DNA from: Sphingobacterium sp. SGG-5
GTDB lineage: Bacteria > Bacteroidota > Bacteroidia > Sphingobacteriales > Sphingobacteriaceae
Direction of reading: 5' to 3'
DNA length: 54,061 bases
Assembly (NCBI RefSeq): GCF_011043525.1
Contig: NZ_JAAKGO010000014.1
Location: 1-54,061, forward strand
Made by a program: the position numbers and the translations under genes. This document shows positions 43,968 through 52,608 of this stretch, piece by piece. The first letter of the stretch is position 1. Each line of letters opens with the position of its first letter. Under the pieces are notes generated by a model. That model did not search any database and was not told the origin of the DNA. It saw only the letters and a program-made list of their open reading frames with translations.

Positions 43968-44615
43968 TTAGTGCGATGAAATTTTTAGGGCATTGATGTA
44001 GTAAAAACCGTAAGCGTTGTTGTTATTCGGACCCGCTGTAATCGTTATCGTGATTTCCCCCTCATTATTCGGTTGCACAGCATTCGCACAAGCGGTATTT
44101 GAGGTATTATTTGCCGCATCCAACAGCGCCGTAACTTCATTCGCTCCTTTTACAGCATACGCACTTTCTCTTTTATCCTTAACATCCGATCGGGATCCAT
44201 AAAAACAGAAGTCATACTTTTTGTTTTTATCTAATCCCGAGAACTTAAGAACGCTCTCCTTGACAATCTTCCCCTGGAATGCCTTAAGCGGGTTGCCATA
44301 AAATGCCCACAACGACACAAGCTCCGGCATATCTAAGGTTGTTTTGGTTTCTTTCTCGCCGTTTTTATTCCTTCCGTTAAAGCCCTTGACGATACGAAGG
44401 GAAACACCTGTCACATTCCCTTTTTGGTCCTTTAAATCTGCAATGGACGAACCAGCGGTATGTGCAGGTAAAGCATTCCACTTTGTGTCTGATGTCTTGG
44501 GGCCAAAATGAATATAGACCGGTTCCTCTTTTTTAGACATATTTTTATCAGCCACAAACGAACTCAACGCGAGGGATATTAAAACAACGATTAAATAATA
44601 CTTTTTTGGTAACAT
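43968..44615 (-). CDS. Small secreted protein sharing a domain with the 35691-36635 lipoprotein
   Basis: The 215-residue protein has a signal peptide (MLPKKYYLIVVLISLALSSFVA) and one domain from residue 33: VYIHFGPKTSD, AFYGNPLKAF, ESVLKFSGLDKNKKYDFCFYGSRSD, YAVKGANEVTALLDAANNTSNTA, QPNNEGEITITI and FYYINALKIS. Nearly every one of these blocks recurs in order in the C-terminal half of the 35691-36635 lipoprotein. The pattern (Y.F.FYGSR ... NTS ... P...G.I.I......Y.N...I) suggests a jelly-roll carbohydrate-binding domain. It is a standalone version, possibly a soluble glycan binder. Confidence 0.7.
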   Translation of the reverse strand: MLPKKYYLIVVLISLALSSFVADKNMSKKEEPVYIHFGPKTSDTKWNALPAHTAGSSIADLKDQKGNVTGVSLRIVKGFNGRNKNGEKETKTTLDMPELVSLWAFYGNPLKAFQGKIVKESVLKFSGLDKNKKYDFCFYGSRSDVKDKRESAYAVKGANEVTALLDAANNTSNTACANAVQPNNEGEITITITAGPNNNNAYGFYYINALKISSH

Positions 44616-44657
44616 AACTTGATGATTTATAGTGATACAATAGTTTATTTTGAATAA

Positions 44658-46964
44658 TTAGCGGTTAGGCCCATAACATCTTACTTCATATATCTGCGCA
44701 GAATCATCGCCATTCGTAGCATGTACATCCACCCGTAATTTATTGGTCGTGATGGATTGTGCTAATACATGCACCTGCTGCCGTTGATAATTTCCTACTA
44801 CGTCAATAATTTTTTTCCATTTTCCAGCAATCCATGCCGATACGGTATAATCCCGCACACATTGTGGATCCCTATAAAAAGGGGCATACGCATGCAGTTC
44901 GCGCAGCAAATGACCTGCAAATGTCAATTGCACTTTATCAATACGCTGCGGTTCATCCCAAGTCAATCCTATCCATTGTGGAAGAGGCTGTACCGGATCA
45001 GACTTCCACAAGTTGGTGAACGCTGCCGGCCTGGTCACACCATTGATTACATTTTCCGGTTCGTAGCATTCCTGAGGTGCGTTGACTTTAAAGCTCAAGG
45101 TATGCCCACTACCAAACCGGCGCATTTTATTCGGACCGATCTGATAACTCGCCATGTGCCCGGTAACAATTTTCCCGGCGAGTAGCCATTCCACGTTTTC
45201 ATTCGGAAGAATATCCAACCGAACAAAACTTCCGGCAACGACCTTACGGTTATCCACAGGAAAGTCCACCCATTGCTTCGTGCCGGGAGGTACTTCGATC
45301 GTGCCGGATGCCAGTTCCTCCAGTCCCTGTACACGATAATCCCAGATATGGTCGACCGCCAACAACTGAGCCTGGAGTGTCTGGGACTGCGAACTACTAT
45401 TGGTTACACATATCGACACACTCTTTAAAGGGCTATTCCCCACAGCTATCAACTGCCCACGCCGCGTACGCAAAACAGTGTCGGTATACTGCGGCTGATC
45501 TTTCCAGATATGCAGTCCCTTATGGGCCCCTTTACTTTCGGGACCTGCACCATATTCTTTGGCACTGCTACTGGCTTCGATCTGCGCCTGGAGTGCCAGA
45601 TCCTTCGGATCATTATTCTTGTAATTGGGCAGGAAACAACCATCGCGCAAGAGCTGTTGTTGTATAGTGACAACATCATTGGGTGTGAGGTGGCTGATGG
45701 ACAGTCCATTTAAAACAGCGTGAGCCGAGGCGGTTCCCACAGCCTGCCCAAGCAATGCTGTCGTCGACATCACCCGCACCGTTCCAAGGGCAGCATGTGT
45801 CACGCTGACATTTCGCCCTGCCATCATGAGGTTATCCACATCTTTGGCAATGAGACAACGTAGGGGTATACCATAAGGTCCGGCATAACTTTTTACCGCA
45901 TAATCCGTAAACGTATTATAGTTTTCGCCGCTGGCTGGCTCACTATCTTCCGCCAATAACCCCCCGGGGGTATGCAAGTCAATAAACCAGCCGCCGAATG
46001 CGATTTCATCGTCAAAAACAGTACAATTTTGTGGATCATGTTCGGTCATCAAATATTGTCCCATAATCCGCCGGCTCTCCCGTTTGCCAGGCACCTGCCC
46101 TATCCAGTCCAAGGCATAATTTTTCGTAATTTCTTTCATTTTGGGATCCCGGTTCTTCATCCAATCCCATACGCCTAAAGCATGGCGTGTCAATTCATGT
46201 CGGATATCTTCATTTTCATGAATAGTATGGTAAGGCACGCCTATTTCAAGCCACCAGTAACCACCCCGCTCATCTTTCGGCGGACGTCCATTCTGATAAA
46301 AAAAGCTGGCGTCTTCGTATTTAACAGCCCATTCGGGGGCCTCAAAAGGCACGGGATAATCCATCCGTTTTGTCTTAAAATGAATAGAACTTCCCATGAC
46401 ATCGCCATTGCCGTGTTCCGGCGCATGTGGTTCATTAAATTCACTGCGGCTTTCACTGCCCATCCTCCATTCACATCCGGCCTGATAAGCCAGGACCCCA
46501 TCGCCGGTACAATCGACAAACACATTTCCTTCCAATGATAATTCGACCTCTGAGTTTTGCGTATAGGCTATAATCCGTTCAATCGTCCGTTGATCTTTCA
46601 TAACGACATCTCTGAAATCCGTATTTAGATAGAGCGTAAGGTTTTCCGTCTGTTGAGCCATATCATACTGCACCATATCCCAGACTGAGTTTGTCCAACC
46701 GTTTTCAAAAATTTCTTCATGATTCAATGCCCGTTCCTTAATCAGAAGCTCAGAAATAATCCCAGTCTCCCGGGCATATGCATGAAACGCCGCAGCACCA
46801 TGGGGTGTAACCCTAATTTCCGACGAACTGTTTCCGCCCAATACAGGACGATTGTGCAACAGACAAGTTGCCACACCACTTCTTGCGGAGGCAATAGCGG
46901 CACATAAACCCGCCAAACCTCCTCCTACGACAACTACCTCAAACTTTTTCTTCTCTTTCTTCAT
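44658..46964 (-). CDS. FAD-dependent oxidoreductase with C-terminal discoidin-like domain
   Basis: The 768-residue enzyme starts with a dinucleotide-binding fold, EVVVVGGGLAGLCAAIASARSGVATCLLHNRPVLGGNSSSEIRV, characteristic of the FAD_oxidored family (Pfam PF12831), and has AGRNVSVTHAALGTVRVMSTTALLGQAVGTASA near residue 410. Residues about 610-768 look like a coagulation-factor 5/8 (discoidin) sugar-binding domain (RDYTVSAWIAGKWKKIIDVVGNYQRQ ... TTNKLRVDVHATNGDDSAQIYEVRCYG). There is no obvious signal peptide, so it may be cytosolic. Such proteins are common in glycan loci, with sugars or aglycones as presumed substrates; none is proven here. It follows the symporter gene by 18 nt. Confidence 0.85.
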   Translation of the reverse strand: MKKEKKKFEVVVVGGGLAGLCAAIASARSGVATCLLHNRPVLGGNSSSEIRVTPHGAAAFHAYARETGIISELLIKERALNHEEIFENGWTNSVWDMVQYDMAQQTENLTLYLNTDFRDVVMKDQRTIERIIAYTQNSEVELSLEGNVFVDCTGDGVLAYQAGCEWRMGSESRSEFNEPHAPEHGNGDVMGSSIHFKTKRMDYPVPFEAPEWAVKYEDASFFYQNGRPPKDERGGYWWLEIGVPYHTIHENEDIRHELTRHALGVWDWMKNRDPKMKEITKNYALDWIGQVPGKRESRRIMGQYLMTEHDPQNCTVFDDEIAFGGWFIDLHTPGGLLAEDSEPASGENYNTFTDYAVKSYAGPYGIPLRCLIAKDVDNLMMAGRNVSVTHAALGTVRVMSTTALLGQAVGTASAHAVLNGLSISHLTPNDVVTIQQQLLRDGCFLPNYKNNDPKDLALQAQIEASSSAKEYGAGPESKGAHKGLHIWKDQPQYTDTVLRTRRGQLIAVGNSPLKSVSICVTNSSSQSQTLQAQLLAVDHIWDYRVQGLEELASGTIEVPPGTKQWVDFPVDNRKVVAGSFVRLDILPNENVEWLLAGKIVTGHMASYQIGPNKMRRFGSGHTLSFKVNAPQECYEPENVINGVTRPAAFTNLWKSDPVQPLPQWIGLTWDEPQRIDKVQLTFAGHLLRELHAYAPFYRDPQCVRDYTVSAWIAGKWKKIIDVVGNYQRQQVHVLAQSITTNKLRVDVHATNGDDSAQIYEVRCYGPNR

Positions 46965-46982
46965 TATACAATACTGATTTCG

Positions 46983-48680
46983 CTATTTTATTTTTTTTAA
47001 TGACCATAATATAAGACCACAGATAACAGACAATACAACGCCAAATCCAATGACCAATCCGGCCTTACTACCGGCTGTAAAGGCCAATGCATACATCAAT
47101 ACCGACAACGCACCAATGCTGTAGGCCATCAGTTTTGCCGGGTATGCCGCCACCGTGGAACCCACCTGTTCAGCATCTGTTTTTTGGAGGGATCGTGTAT
47201 GGAGTTGCACAAAACCATCCGCAGTTCGCTGACTAACCCCTTCGAATAATGCAAGCACAATAAAAGGGACGATGACACCCACAGCAACTTCCGCTACCAA
47301 TGCGTTTTCAGAAAGCCAGGACAGTATTGCCACATCCGATGTCTGCGGAATACCGACTTTCACAACGAATGCCGCTAGAAAACTAAGTCCTGTAGCATAC
47401 CATACTGCCTTTTGCGTTATTTTCCCTAAAACCAATCCCCATATCGTAGGCAACACCATCGGGACCACCAAAAGGGACGTGATGGTTAAAATAACTTCTT
47501 CCGCACCACCCACATACGGAATAGCAACAGCGCCTCCGATGATAACGGCACCGATGAGAAATGAGCTGATTCGGCCTACGAGGAGCAGCTCCCGTTCACT
47601 TGCCAAAGGCTTGAAGATCGCTTTATAGCAATCGTTGGTGATAGCCCCGGCATATACATTGACCTCCCCATCGATATAACTGGCTGCCGCCGAAAACATC
47701 GCGGCCAGCAGCAAACCCATCATTCCCGCTGGCAAAACTGCTGCACAGGCTAAAAAGTAAGCTTGTTCAGGATTGGCCAAAGGATCCTCCACGCGATAGA
47801 TCATTGCCGGAAGCATCCATATAACAGGACTGACTAAATAGAGTGTCCCAAGCAGGTAAGCTGTTTTTTTTGCTTCTTTTGCATTTTTTACTGCCAGAAA
47901 GCGCTGGACAAAGACCCATTCCCCGCCAAATTTAAACGTGTGTACCACGACCCAACCGACGAGAAACCAGTAGGTGAACTGACCATTGGATACATCCATA
48001 AAGCCCTCCGGCACCGCTTCTAAAAATTGCTTAACACCGCCGACCTGCTCAAAACTTAAAGGCACCACAAAGAGTACCGAAACCATTAAAACAACAAACT
48101 GTACCGAATCGATAATAAGCACAGCCCATAGTCCACCACTAACGGCATAGACCAGCATAAGAAGGCCCGAAACGATACACGCGTAGGTAATGGATAAGTT
48201 GCCCGTCGCGGCATCGCGAAAGATATTACCTTCATCAAGTGGCATCAATGCGCAGAACAGGGTAGCAAATGAATACAAGGCAACACTCATGGCAACCAGC
48301 TTCAGCAACATACCTATCCAAGTATAAAACTGAACAACTTCTTTTCCAAAACGGATATTGATAAATTCGCCGATGGTCGTGACTCCCAATTTTGCCCAGC
48401 GCCCAGCCAAGAGTTTACCTACGATAAAGGAGCTCACCCCCAACGACATTAAGATACTGATGGAAACAAAGCCATGTTTAAAAGCTATACCTCCCCATAC
48501 GACAAATGTGCCGGCAGAGAATGCACTCATAAAAGCCGATATACCCGAAAGCCACCAAGGCGACTGTCTGCTCACGGCAAACATGTCTGCTGTATTTTTG
48601 TTCCACCTACTTAAGATACTGCCGATAAGCAACATGCCGATCGCATAGATAATAAGAACAAAATAATCGAGAGAAGTCAT
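46983..48680 (-). CDS. Sodium:solute symporter (SSS family), first gene of the PUL operon
   Basis: The 565-residue integral membrane protein has about 13-14 helices. It begins TSLDYFVLIIYAIGMLLIGSILSRWNKNTADMFAVSRQSPWWLSGISAFMSAFSAGTFVVWGGIAFKHG, the sodium-binding TM1 region of the SSS family, and has VYAVSGGLWAVLIIDSVQFVVLMV and LLLAAMFSAAASYIDGEVNVYAGAITND. It probably imports the mono- or disaccharide released in the periplasm with sodium. It is first in the 17-gene operon and divergent from the LacI-type regulator across 262 nt, so it should be under direct control of that regulator. Confidence 0.92.
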   Translation of the reverse strand: MTSLDYFVLIIYAIGMLLIGSILSRWNKNTADMFAVSRQSPWWLSGISAFMSAFSAGTFVVWGGIAFKHGFVSISILMSLGVSSFIVGKLLAGRWAKLGVTTIGEFINIRFGKEVVQFYTWIGMLLKLVAMSVALYSFATLFCALMPLDEGNIFRDAATGNLSITYACIVSGLLMLVYAVSGGLWAVLIIDSVQFVVLMVSVLFVVPLSFEQVGGVKQFLEAVPEGFMDVSNGQFTYWFLVGWVVVHTFKFGGEWVFVQRFLAVKNAKEAKKTAYLLGTLYLVSPVIWMLPAMIYRVEDPLANPEQAYFLACAAVLPAGMMGLLLAAMFSAAASYIDGEVNVYAGAITNDCYKAIFKPLASERELLLVGRISSFLIGAVIIGGAVAIPYVGGAEEVILTITSLLVVPMVLPTIWGLVLGKITQKAVWYATGLSFLAAFVVKVGIPQTSDVAILSWLSENALVAEVAVGVIVPFIVLALFEGVSQRTADGFVQLHTRSLQKTDAEQVGSTVAAYPAKLMAYSIGALSVLMYALAFTAGSKAGLVIGFGVVLSVICGLILWSLKKIK

Positions 48681-48942
48681 AAATATCGCGGGTTTATCAT
48701 CGTAATTAAAAAAGTATATATATCTGCCAAATTCTTAAAATATAGATATCAATATAGATAGTTTATTCAATTGGTCATCTATCATATTTTTGCTAATATA
48801 TCTATTATACAATTGATTCCAGCAATATTAAGTACATAAAACTTCATTTTTTATATCTTAAACGTTTGCGATATTATTTGCGATATTTGTTTTATTATAG
48901 CTTTTTTTGTTAATTAGTAAAAGGAAATTAATACCACCATTT
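48681..48942. promoter_or_regulatory. PUL/regulator intergenic region with tandem direct repeats
   Basis: This AT-rich 262-nt gap separates the divergent symporter and LacI-type genes. Near the regulator, AAACGTTT (48860-48867) is a palindrome with the central CG typical of LacI-family operators, and TTTGCGATAT is directly repeated at 48865-48874 and 48877-48886. Near the symporter, TATAGATA is repeated at 48741-48748 and 48753-48760. Both repeats have a 12-nt period. No clear -7 element stands out. Operator function is inferred. Confidence 0.5.
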
Positions 48943-50136
48943 ATGCCACGAGTAAAATGTCCAAAATGCGGAAAAGTAGAAACGATACTTAAATCTGGGT
49001 TTGTCCGGGGAGTACAACGATACTATTGTAAGGAATGCATCTACCATTTCACGTTAATTAAAAAAGGCCGATACCGGAGCTCGTCCTTTGATAATAAACG
49101 ACAGACGACCATTATTGACATCGCGAAAGCGGTAGGTGTGTCGGCATCTACCGTCTCAAGAGCTTTAAAAAACCACGAAGATATCGGAAGCAGAACCAAA
49201 GCATTGGTTAAACAGGCTGCCATAGAGCTCGACTATCAGCCTAATCTATTAGCGCAAAGTCTCAACCGAAGAGAAACACACGTTATCGGTGTCGTCGTTC
49301 CGGACATTGAAAATCCTTTCTTTGCTTCCGTACTGAGCGGGATTCAACATACGGCATCAGCATCAGGTTATAAAGTTATGATCTATCAGTCCAACGAATC
49401 CCACAAAACGGAAGCCGCTAACATACAAACTATTATGAATAATTGGATAGATGGCTTATTGATATGTCATTCGAAAGAAACCCAAACATTTGAACATCTT
49501 AAGTTACAGATGAAGAAAGGCATTCCAATTGTACATTTTGATCGGATTTGTGAAGAGACAGCCACATCAAAGGTACTTCTGGATAACGTTACGGGGGCGA
49601 AACAAATTGTCACACATCTTCTAAACGAGGGCTGTCGGCGAATCGCTGTTATAGCTGGCCCCAAACACCTCTACATTACTAAAAAAAGAATAGAGGGCTA
49701 TGAAAGCGCATTCAAAAATGCAAATATCGAGCTGAATGAGCGATGGATTGCCTATACCGATTTTACAAAATCATCTATCCATGATGCTATCGACAACTGG
49801 CTTATGGAAGAAATTAAACCCGAAGCTATCTTCTGTATTTCAGACAACAGCGCCATTCTGACGATGATGTATCTTAAACATCTTAAGTTAAAAATACCCG
49901 AAGATATCTGTGTGGCAGGATTTGGAAATGATTATACAGGGAGGATTATCGAACCTGCCCTTACCACCTACGATCCTCATGCATTCAAGGTAGGCGAAAC
50001 AGCGACTAAACTATTCTTTGATCAAGTCATCTTGGGCGATAAATTTGAGATCAAAACGGTAACTATTGCAGGCGAGCTCATTGTCCGTTCTTCTTCTTTG
50101 AAAAGATCGTATAATCCCTCCGACGAGGAAGCATAA
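48943..50136 (+). CDS. LacI-family regulator with an added N-terminal zinc ribbon
   Basis: I start at ATG 48943; an upstream in-frame TTG at 48907 is less likely. The 397-residue product begins with a zinc ribbon, CPKCG (Cys6, Cys9) and YYCKECIYHF (Cys29, Cys32), like the DNA-binding ribbon of IS1-type InsA and other transposases. After a basic linker comes the LacI helix-turn-helix (TIIDIAKAVGVSASTVSRALKNHEDI, about 56-82) and the hinge YQPNLLAQSLNRRETHVIGVVVPDIENPFFASVLSGI. The remainder is the periplasmic-binding-protein-like effector domain. It is divergent from the PUL and is its probable sugar-responsive repressor or activator. The ribbon may add DNA contacts or read a different signal. 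Confidence 0.88.
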   Translation: MPRVKCPKCGKVETILKSGFVRGVQRYYCKECIYHFTLIKKGRYRSSSFDNKRQTTIIDIAKAVGVSASTVSRALKNHEDIGSRTKALVKQAAIELDYQPNLLAQSLNRRETHVIGVVVPDIENPFFASVLSGIQHTASASGYKVMIYQSNESHKTEAANIQTIMNNWIDGLLICHSKETQTFEHLKLQMKKGIPIVHFDRICEETATSKVLLDNVTGAKQIVTHLLNEGCRRIAVIAGPKHLYITKKRIEGYESAFKNANIELNERWIAYTDFTKSSIHDAIDNWLMEEIKPEAIFCISDNSAILTMMYLKHLKLKIPEDICVAGFGNDYTGRIIEPALTTYDPHAFKVGETATKLFFDQVILGDKFEIKTVTIAGELIVRSSSLKRSYNPSDEEA

Positions 50137-50168
50137 AATACTCACCACTATTGTGACTCGAAAAAAGA

Positions 50169-51755
50169 TTAAAGTAATACGCGATCCCGAATATTGATTT
50201 CATCCAGAAAACACCGATCATGGGAGACAACAACCAGAGTCCCTTCATACGCATTAATCACCGACGTCAATATAGCTATATTCTGTATATCAATATTATT
50301 TGTGGGTTCATCTAAGATGATCATGGCTGGAGCTTGGCTGGAGATATTCATGCAGCACAACAGCAGCCGCATTTTTTCTCCACCGCTCAGCACCCGACAG
50401 GGCTTGCCCCAACTTTCTTTTTCAAAGAGAAATCTGCTAAGCCTGATTTTAATCTCGTGCTCCTGTAATGCTGTATTGTTGAAAGACTGTGCCATTTCAT
50501 ACACAGAAAGATCGACATGCATGATCGAATAGTCCTGATCGACATAGATACTTTTAAAATCTGTTCGGAACACCTCTCCTTTATCTGGTTCAAGCTTTCC
50601 GAGTATCAATTTTATTAATGTCGTCTTGCCAGATCCATTGGAACCTTCCAATACTATTCTATCGCCATGTCGTATCCGGAATTCCAAATCTGTTGACCAT
50701 AAGGGAGCACCTTTGATTTTAATATTCAAATTTTTGGTCTCCACCAACGTCTTTCCTACATGTAGCCCCGAGCTATTAAAGCCAAACCGCATCTGGTCGA
50801 TATCCGGCAAGCTTGACCGTAAGTTTTGAAGACCCTGCTGTATATCAGCCAGTTTATCCTGATGTACCGATTTTAATTTTGAGGTACTGCCCTCTGCCTT
50901 ATTCCGAAGTCCATTCATCACAATCTTTGGAAGCCCCGCCTTTTCTTGTTTTTTCTTTCCCCGCGCATTCAATCGCTGCTGTCTTTCTGTAGCTTCCCGC
51001 TCCTTTTCCTTTGCCTTCTGTAATTCCTTCTGCTGAGATTTAATATCTGAATCCAACGCTCTTCTTTCTATATCTTTCTGCGCACTATAGAATTCGTAGT
51101 TGCCGCCATACAATGAAATACCGTTTCTTCGGAGCTCTGCAACAACAGGCATACGATTCAGTAAATCCCGATCGTGACTGACCAGCAGTAGTGTTTTGTT
51201 GGTATTTTCAACAAAGTCATACAAGAGCTTTCGGCCTTCCCTATCCAGATGGTTACTCGGCTCGTCCATCAATAGGATATCGGGCTCGTGAAGGGAAATA
51301 CCGGCAAGAAATACTTTTGTCTTCTGGCCTCCACTTAGCGTCCCCAATGTATGGTACAAGGAAAGATCGTGCAATCCCCAATCGGCTAAAGCCTGATGAC
51401 AGCGATCCTCAATGGTCCAGTCGTCATTCAGGATATCGAAATTCTGCTCGGACACCTGACCCGCTACGATGTCCGCTAGCGCCTTTAATTGACGATCAAC
51501 GTGCAATACCTGAGCGACAGTGGCATTCTCATATTGTTCCATTAATTGCGGGATATAATAAGGCTTCGGGTCTCGGCTCAGCTGGCCGGCAGAAAGCCCA
51601 AGCTCGCCGGCGATGATTTTTAATAAAGTAGATTTGCCTGTGCCGTTGTTACCGATCAACGCAATCTTATCCTTCGGATTAATGACCAGATTAATATCTT
51701 GAAATAAAACTTCCTTATTGGGGTGTATGTATGTTGCTTTTTGTAAAATAATCAT
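50169..51755 (-). CDS. ABC-F ATPase, possibly ribosome-protection type
   Basis: I start at ATG 51755 (MIILQKATYIHPNKEVLF); an upstream in-frame TTG at 51812 would run through an attenuator-like leader. The 528-residue protein has two ABC domains without membrane helices: Walker A GNNGTGKST and GSNGSGKTT, signatures LSGGQKTKV and LSGGEKMRL, Walker B ILLMDEPSNHLD and MIILDEPTNNID. There is no EttA-type arm, and the linker is long, basic and glycine-containing (EREATERQQRLNARGKKKQEKAGLPKIVMNGLRNKAEGSTSKLKS). That layout occurs in ABC-F proteins that protect ribosomes from antibiotics, but also in other ABC-F groups, so resistance is not established. The gene is convergent with the LacI-type gene. 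Confidence 0.82.
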   Translation of the reverse strand: MIILQKATYIHPNKEVLFQDINLVINPKDKIALIGNNGTGKSTLLKIIAGELGLSAGQLSRDPKPYYIPQLMEQYENATVAQVLHVDRQLKALADIVAGQVSEQNFDILNDDWTIEDRCHQALADWGLHDLSLYHTLGTLSGGQKTKVFLAGISLHEPDILLMDEPSNHLDREGRKLLYDFVENTNKTLLLVSHDRDLLNRMPVVAELRRNGISLYGGNYEFYSAQKDIERRALDSDIKSQQKELQKAKEKEREATERQQRLNARGKKKQEKAGLPKIVMNGLRNKAEGSTSKLKSVHQDKLADIQQGLQNLRSSLPDIDQMRFGFNSSGLHVGKTLVETKNLNIKIKGAPLWSTDLEFRIRHGDRIVLEGSNGSGKTTLIKLILGKLEPDKGEVFRTDFKSIYVDQDYSIMHVDLSVYEMAQSFNNTALQEHEIKIRLSRFLFEKESWGKPCRVLSGGEKMRLLLCCMNISSQAPAMIILDEPTNNIDIQNIAILTSVINAYEGTLVVVSHDRCFLDEINIRDRVLL

Positions 51756-51844
51756 GATTTCTTTCGCGTAAGTAATAAAACAAGGGTTAAGCACAGCGGG
51801 ATATTGTGCCAAACATCAGTGCGTAAAGAAATCAACTCTTACAT
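51756..51844 (-). promoter_or_regulatory. Attenuator-like leader of the ABC-F gene with a 9-codon upstream ORF
   Basis: On the minus strand an ORF at 51816-51787 encodes MFGTISRCA followed by TAA. It is flanked by complementary arms: plus-strand GATTTCTTTCGC (51756-51767), directly abutting the start codon of the ABC-F gene, and GCGTAAAGAAATC (51821-51833), pairing over 12 bp with one bulged T. A minimal ATG-TAA ORF lies at 51844-51839, just upstream of the distal arm. Closed pairing would hide the translation start; ribosome stalling in the upstream ORF could open it. This is inference from sequence. Confidence 0.5.
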
Positions 51845-51864
51845 ACAGTTCGACTTGTGTAGGA

Positions 51865-51896
51865 CAAAGTTAAATAAAATGTGTTGAATTCACGAA
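51865..51896 (-). promoter_or_regulatory. Probable promoter of the ABC-F leader
   Basis: The minus strand has TAACTTTG (plus-strand 51865-51872), a full TAnnTTTG match, with a weak -33-like TTCG at plus-strand 51893-51896, 20 nt upstream. The inferred leader is about 100 nt long. Confidence 0.5.
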
Positions 51897-51967
51897 CAGA
51901 GTGCTAATAATCTAAAAAAAGTACCTTACCTTGTACGTATTACAGCAGAAATTACAAAAACAGCACC

Positions 51968-52480
51968 ATGGAATATACATTTAGAAAGGCAAAGGTGGAT
52001 GAACAGGATCAGATCTGGGCGATATTAAAAGATGCTATTCGAAGGAGAAAGGAAGAAGGAAGCGATCAATGGCAAGATGGCTATCCCAATCCGGGAGTTA
52101 TAAAAGATGATATCGACAAAGGCGTTGGATTTGTGCTTCTGGATCGGGATGAGGTTGTGGGGTACTGTGCTGTATTAATTAATGATGAGCCCCAATATGC
52201 AGACATTGAAGGCCAATGGCTGACCGATGGTGATTTTGTCGTCATACACCGGGTGGCCATATCGGAGAACTATCTGGGGCAAGGTTTAGCAAAAAAGATG
52301 CTTCAATATATAGAAGGGTATGCGTTAGAAAATAATATCCACAGCGTTAAGGCAGACACCAACTTTGACAATCCAGGCATGCTGCACATATTTAAAAAGA
52401 CTGGATATACCTATTGTGGCGAAGTGATACTTCGGGGCAAACCGAGAAAGGCTTTTGAAAAGGTTTTGACAGATTCTTAA
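51968..52480 (+). CDS. GNAT-family N-acetyltransferase
   Basis: The 170-residue protein starts MEYTFRKAKVDEQDQIWAILKDAIRRRKEEG and has the acetyl-CoA-binding motif A in VIHRVAISENYLGQGLAKKMLQYIEGYALEN, with the Q/R-x-x-G-x-G/A loop seen as LGQGLA, followed by the motif B region VKADTNFDNPGMLHIFKKTGYTYCGEV. It is cytosolic and probably acetylates an amine of a small molecule or protein. It is divergent from the ABC-F gene, 212 nt away; both being antibiotic-related is possible but unsupported. Confidence 0.85.
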   Translation: MEYTFRKAKVDEQDQIWAILKDAIRRRKEEGSDQWQDGYPNPGVIKDDIDKGVGFVLLDRDEVVGYCAVLINDEPQYADIEGQWLTDGDFVVIHRVAISENYLGQGLAKKMLQYIEGYALENNIHSVKADTNFDNPGMLHIFKKTGYTYCGEVILRGKPRKAFEKVLTDS

Positions 52481-52608
52481 GAAAAAAAATAAAGAAGACA
52501 AATTTCAGGGTCAATCCACATATTGAATAAAGTTTTTTTTATCCGTTTCAAATGTGTGACTGATGACAAATGATTCTTCTCAAAATATCCGTTTTTATGC
52601 AACCCGTT

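Noticed and set aside
51756..51812. Longer ABC-F protein from TTG 51812
   Set aside because: The extension has no counterpart in ABC-F proteins; ATG 51755 begins exactly at the conserved N-terminus.
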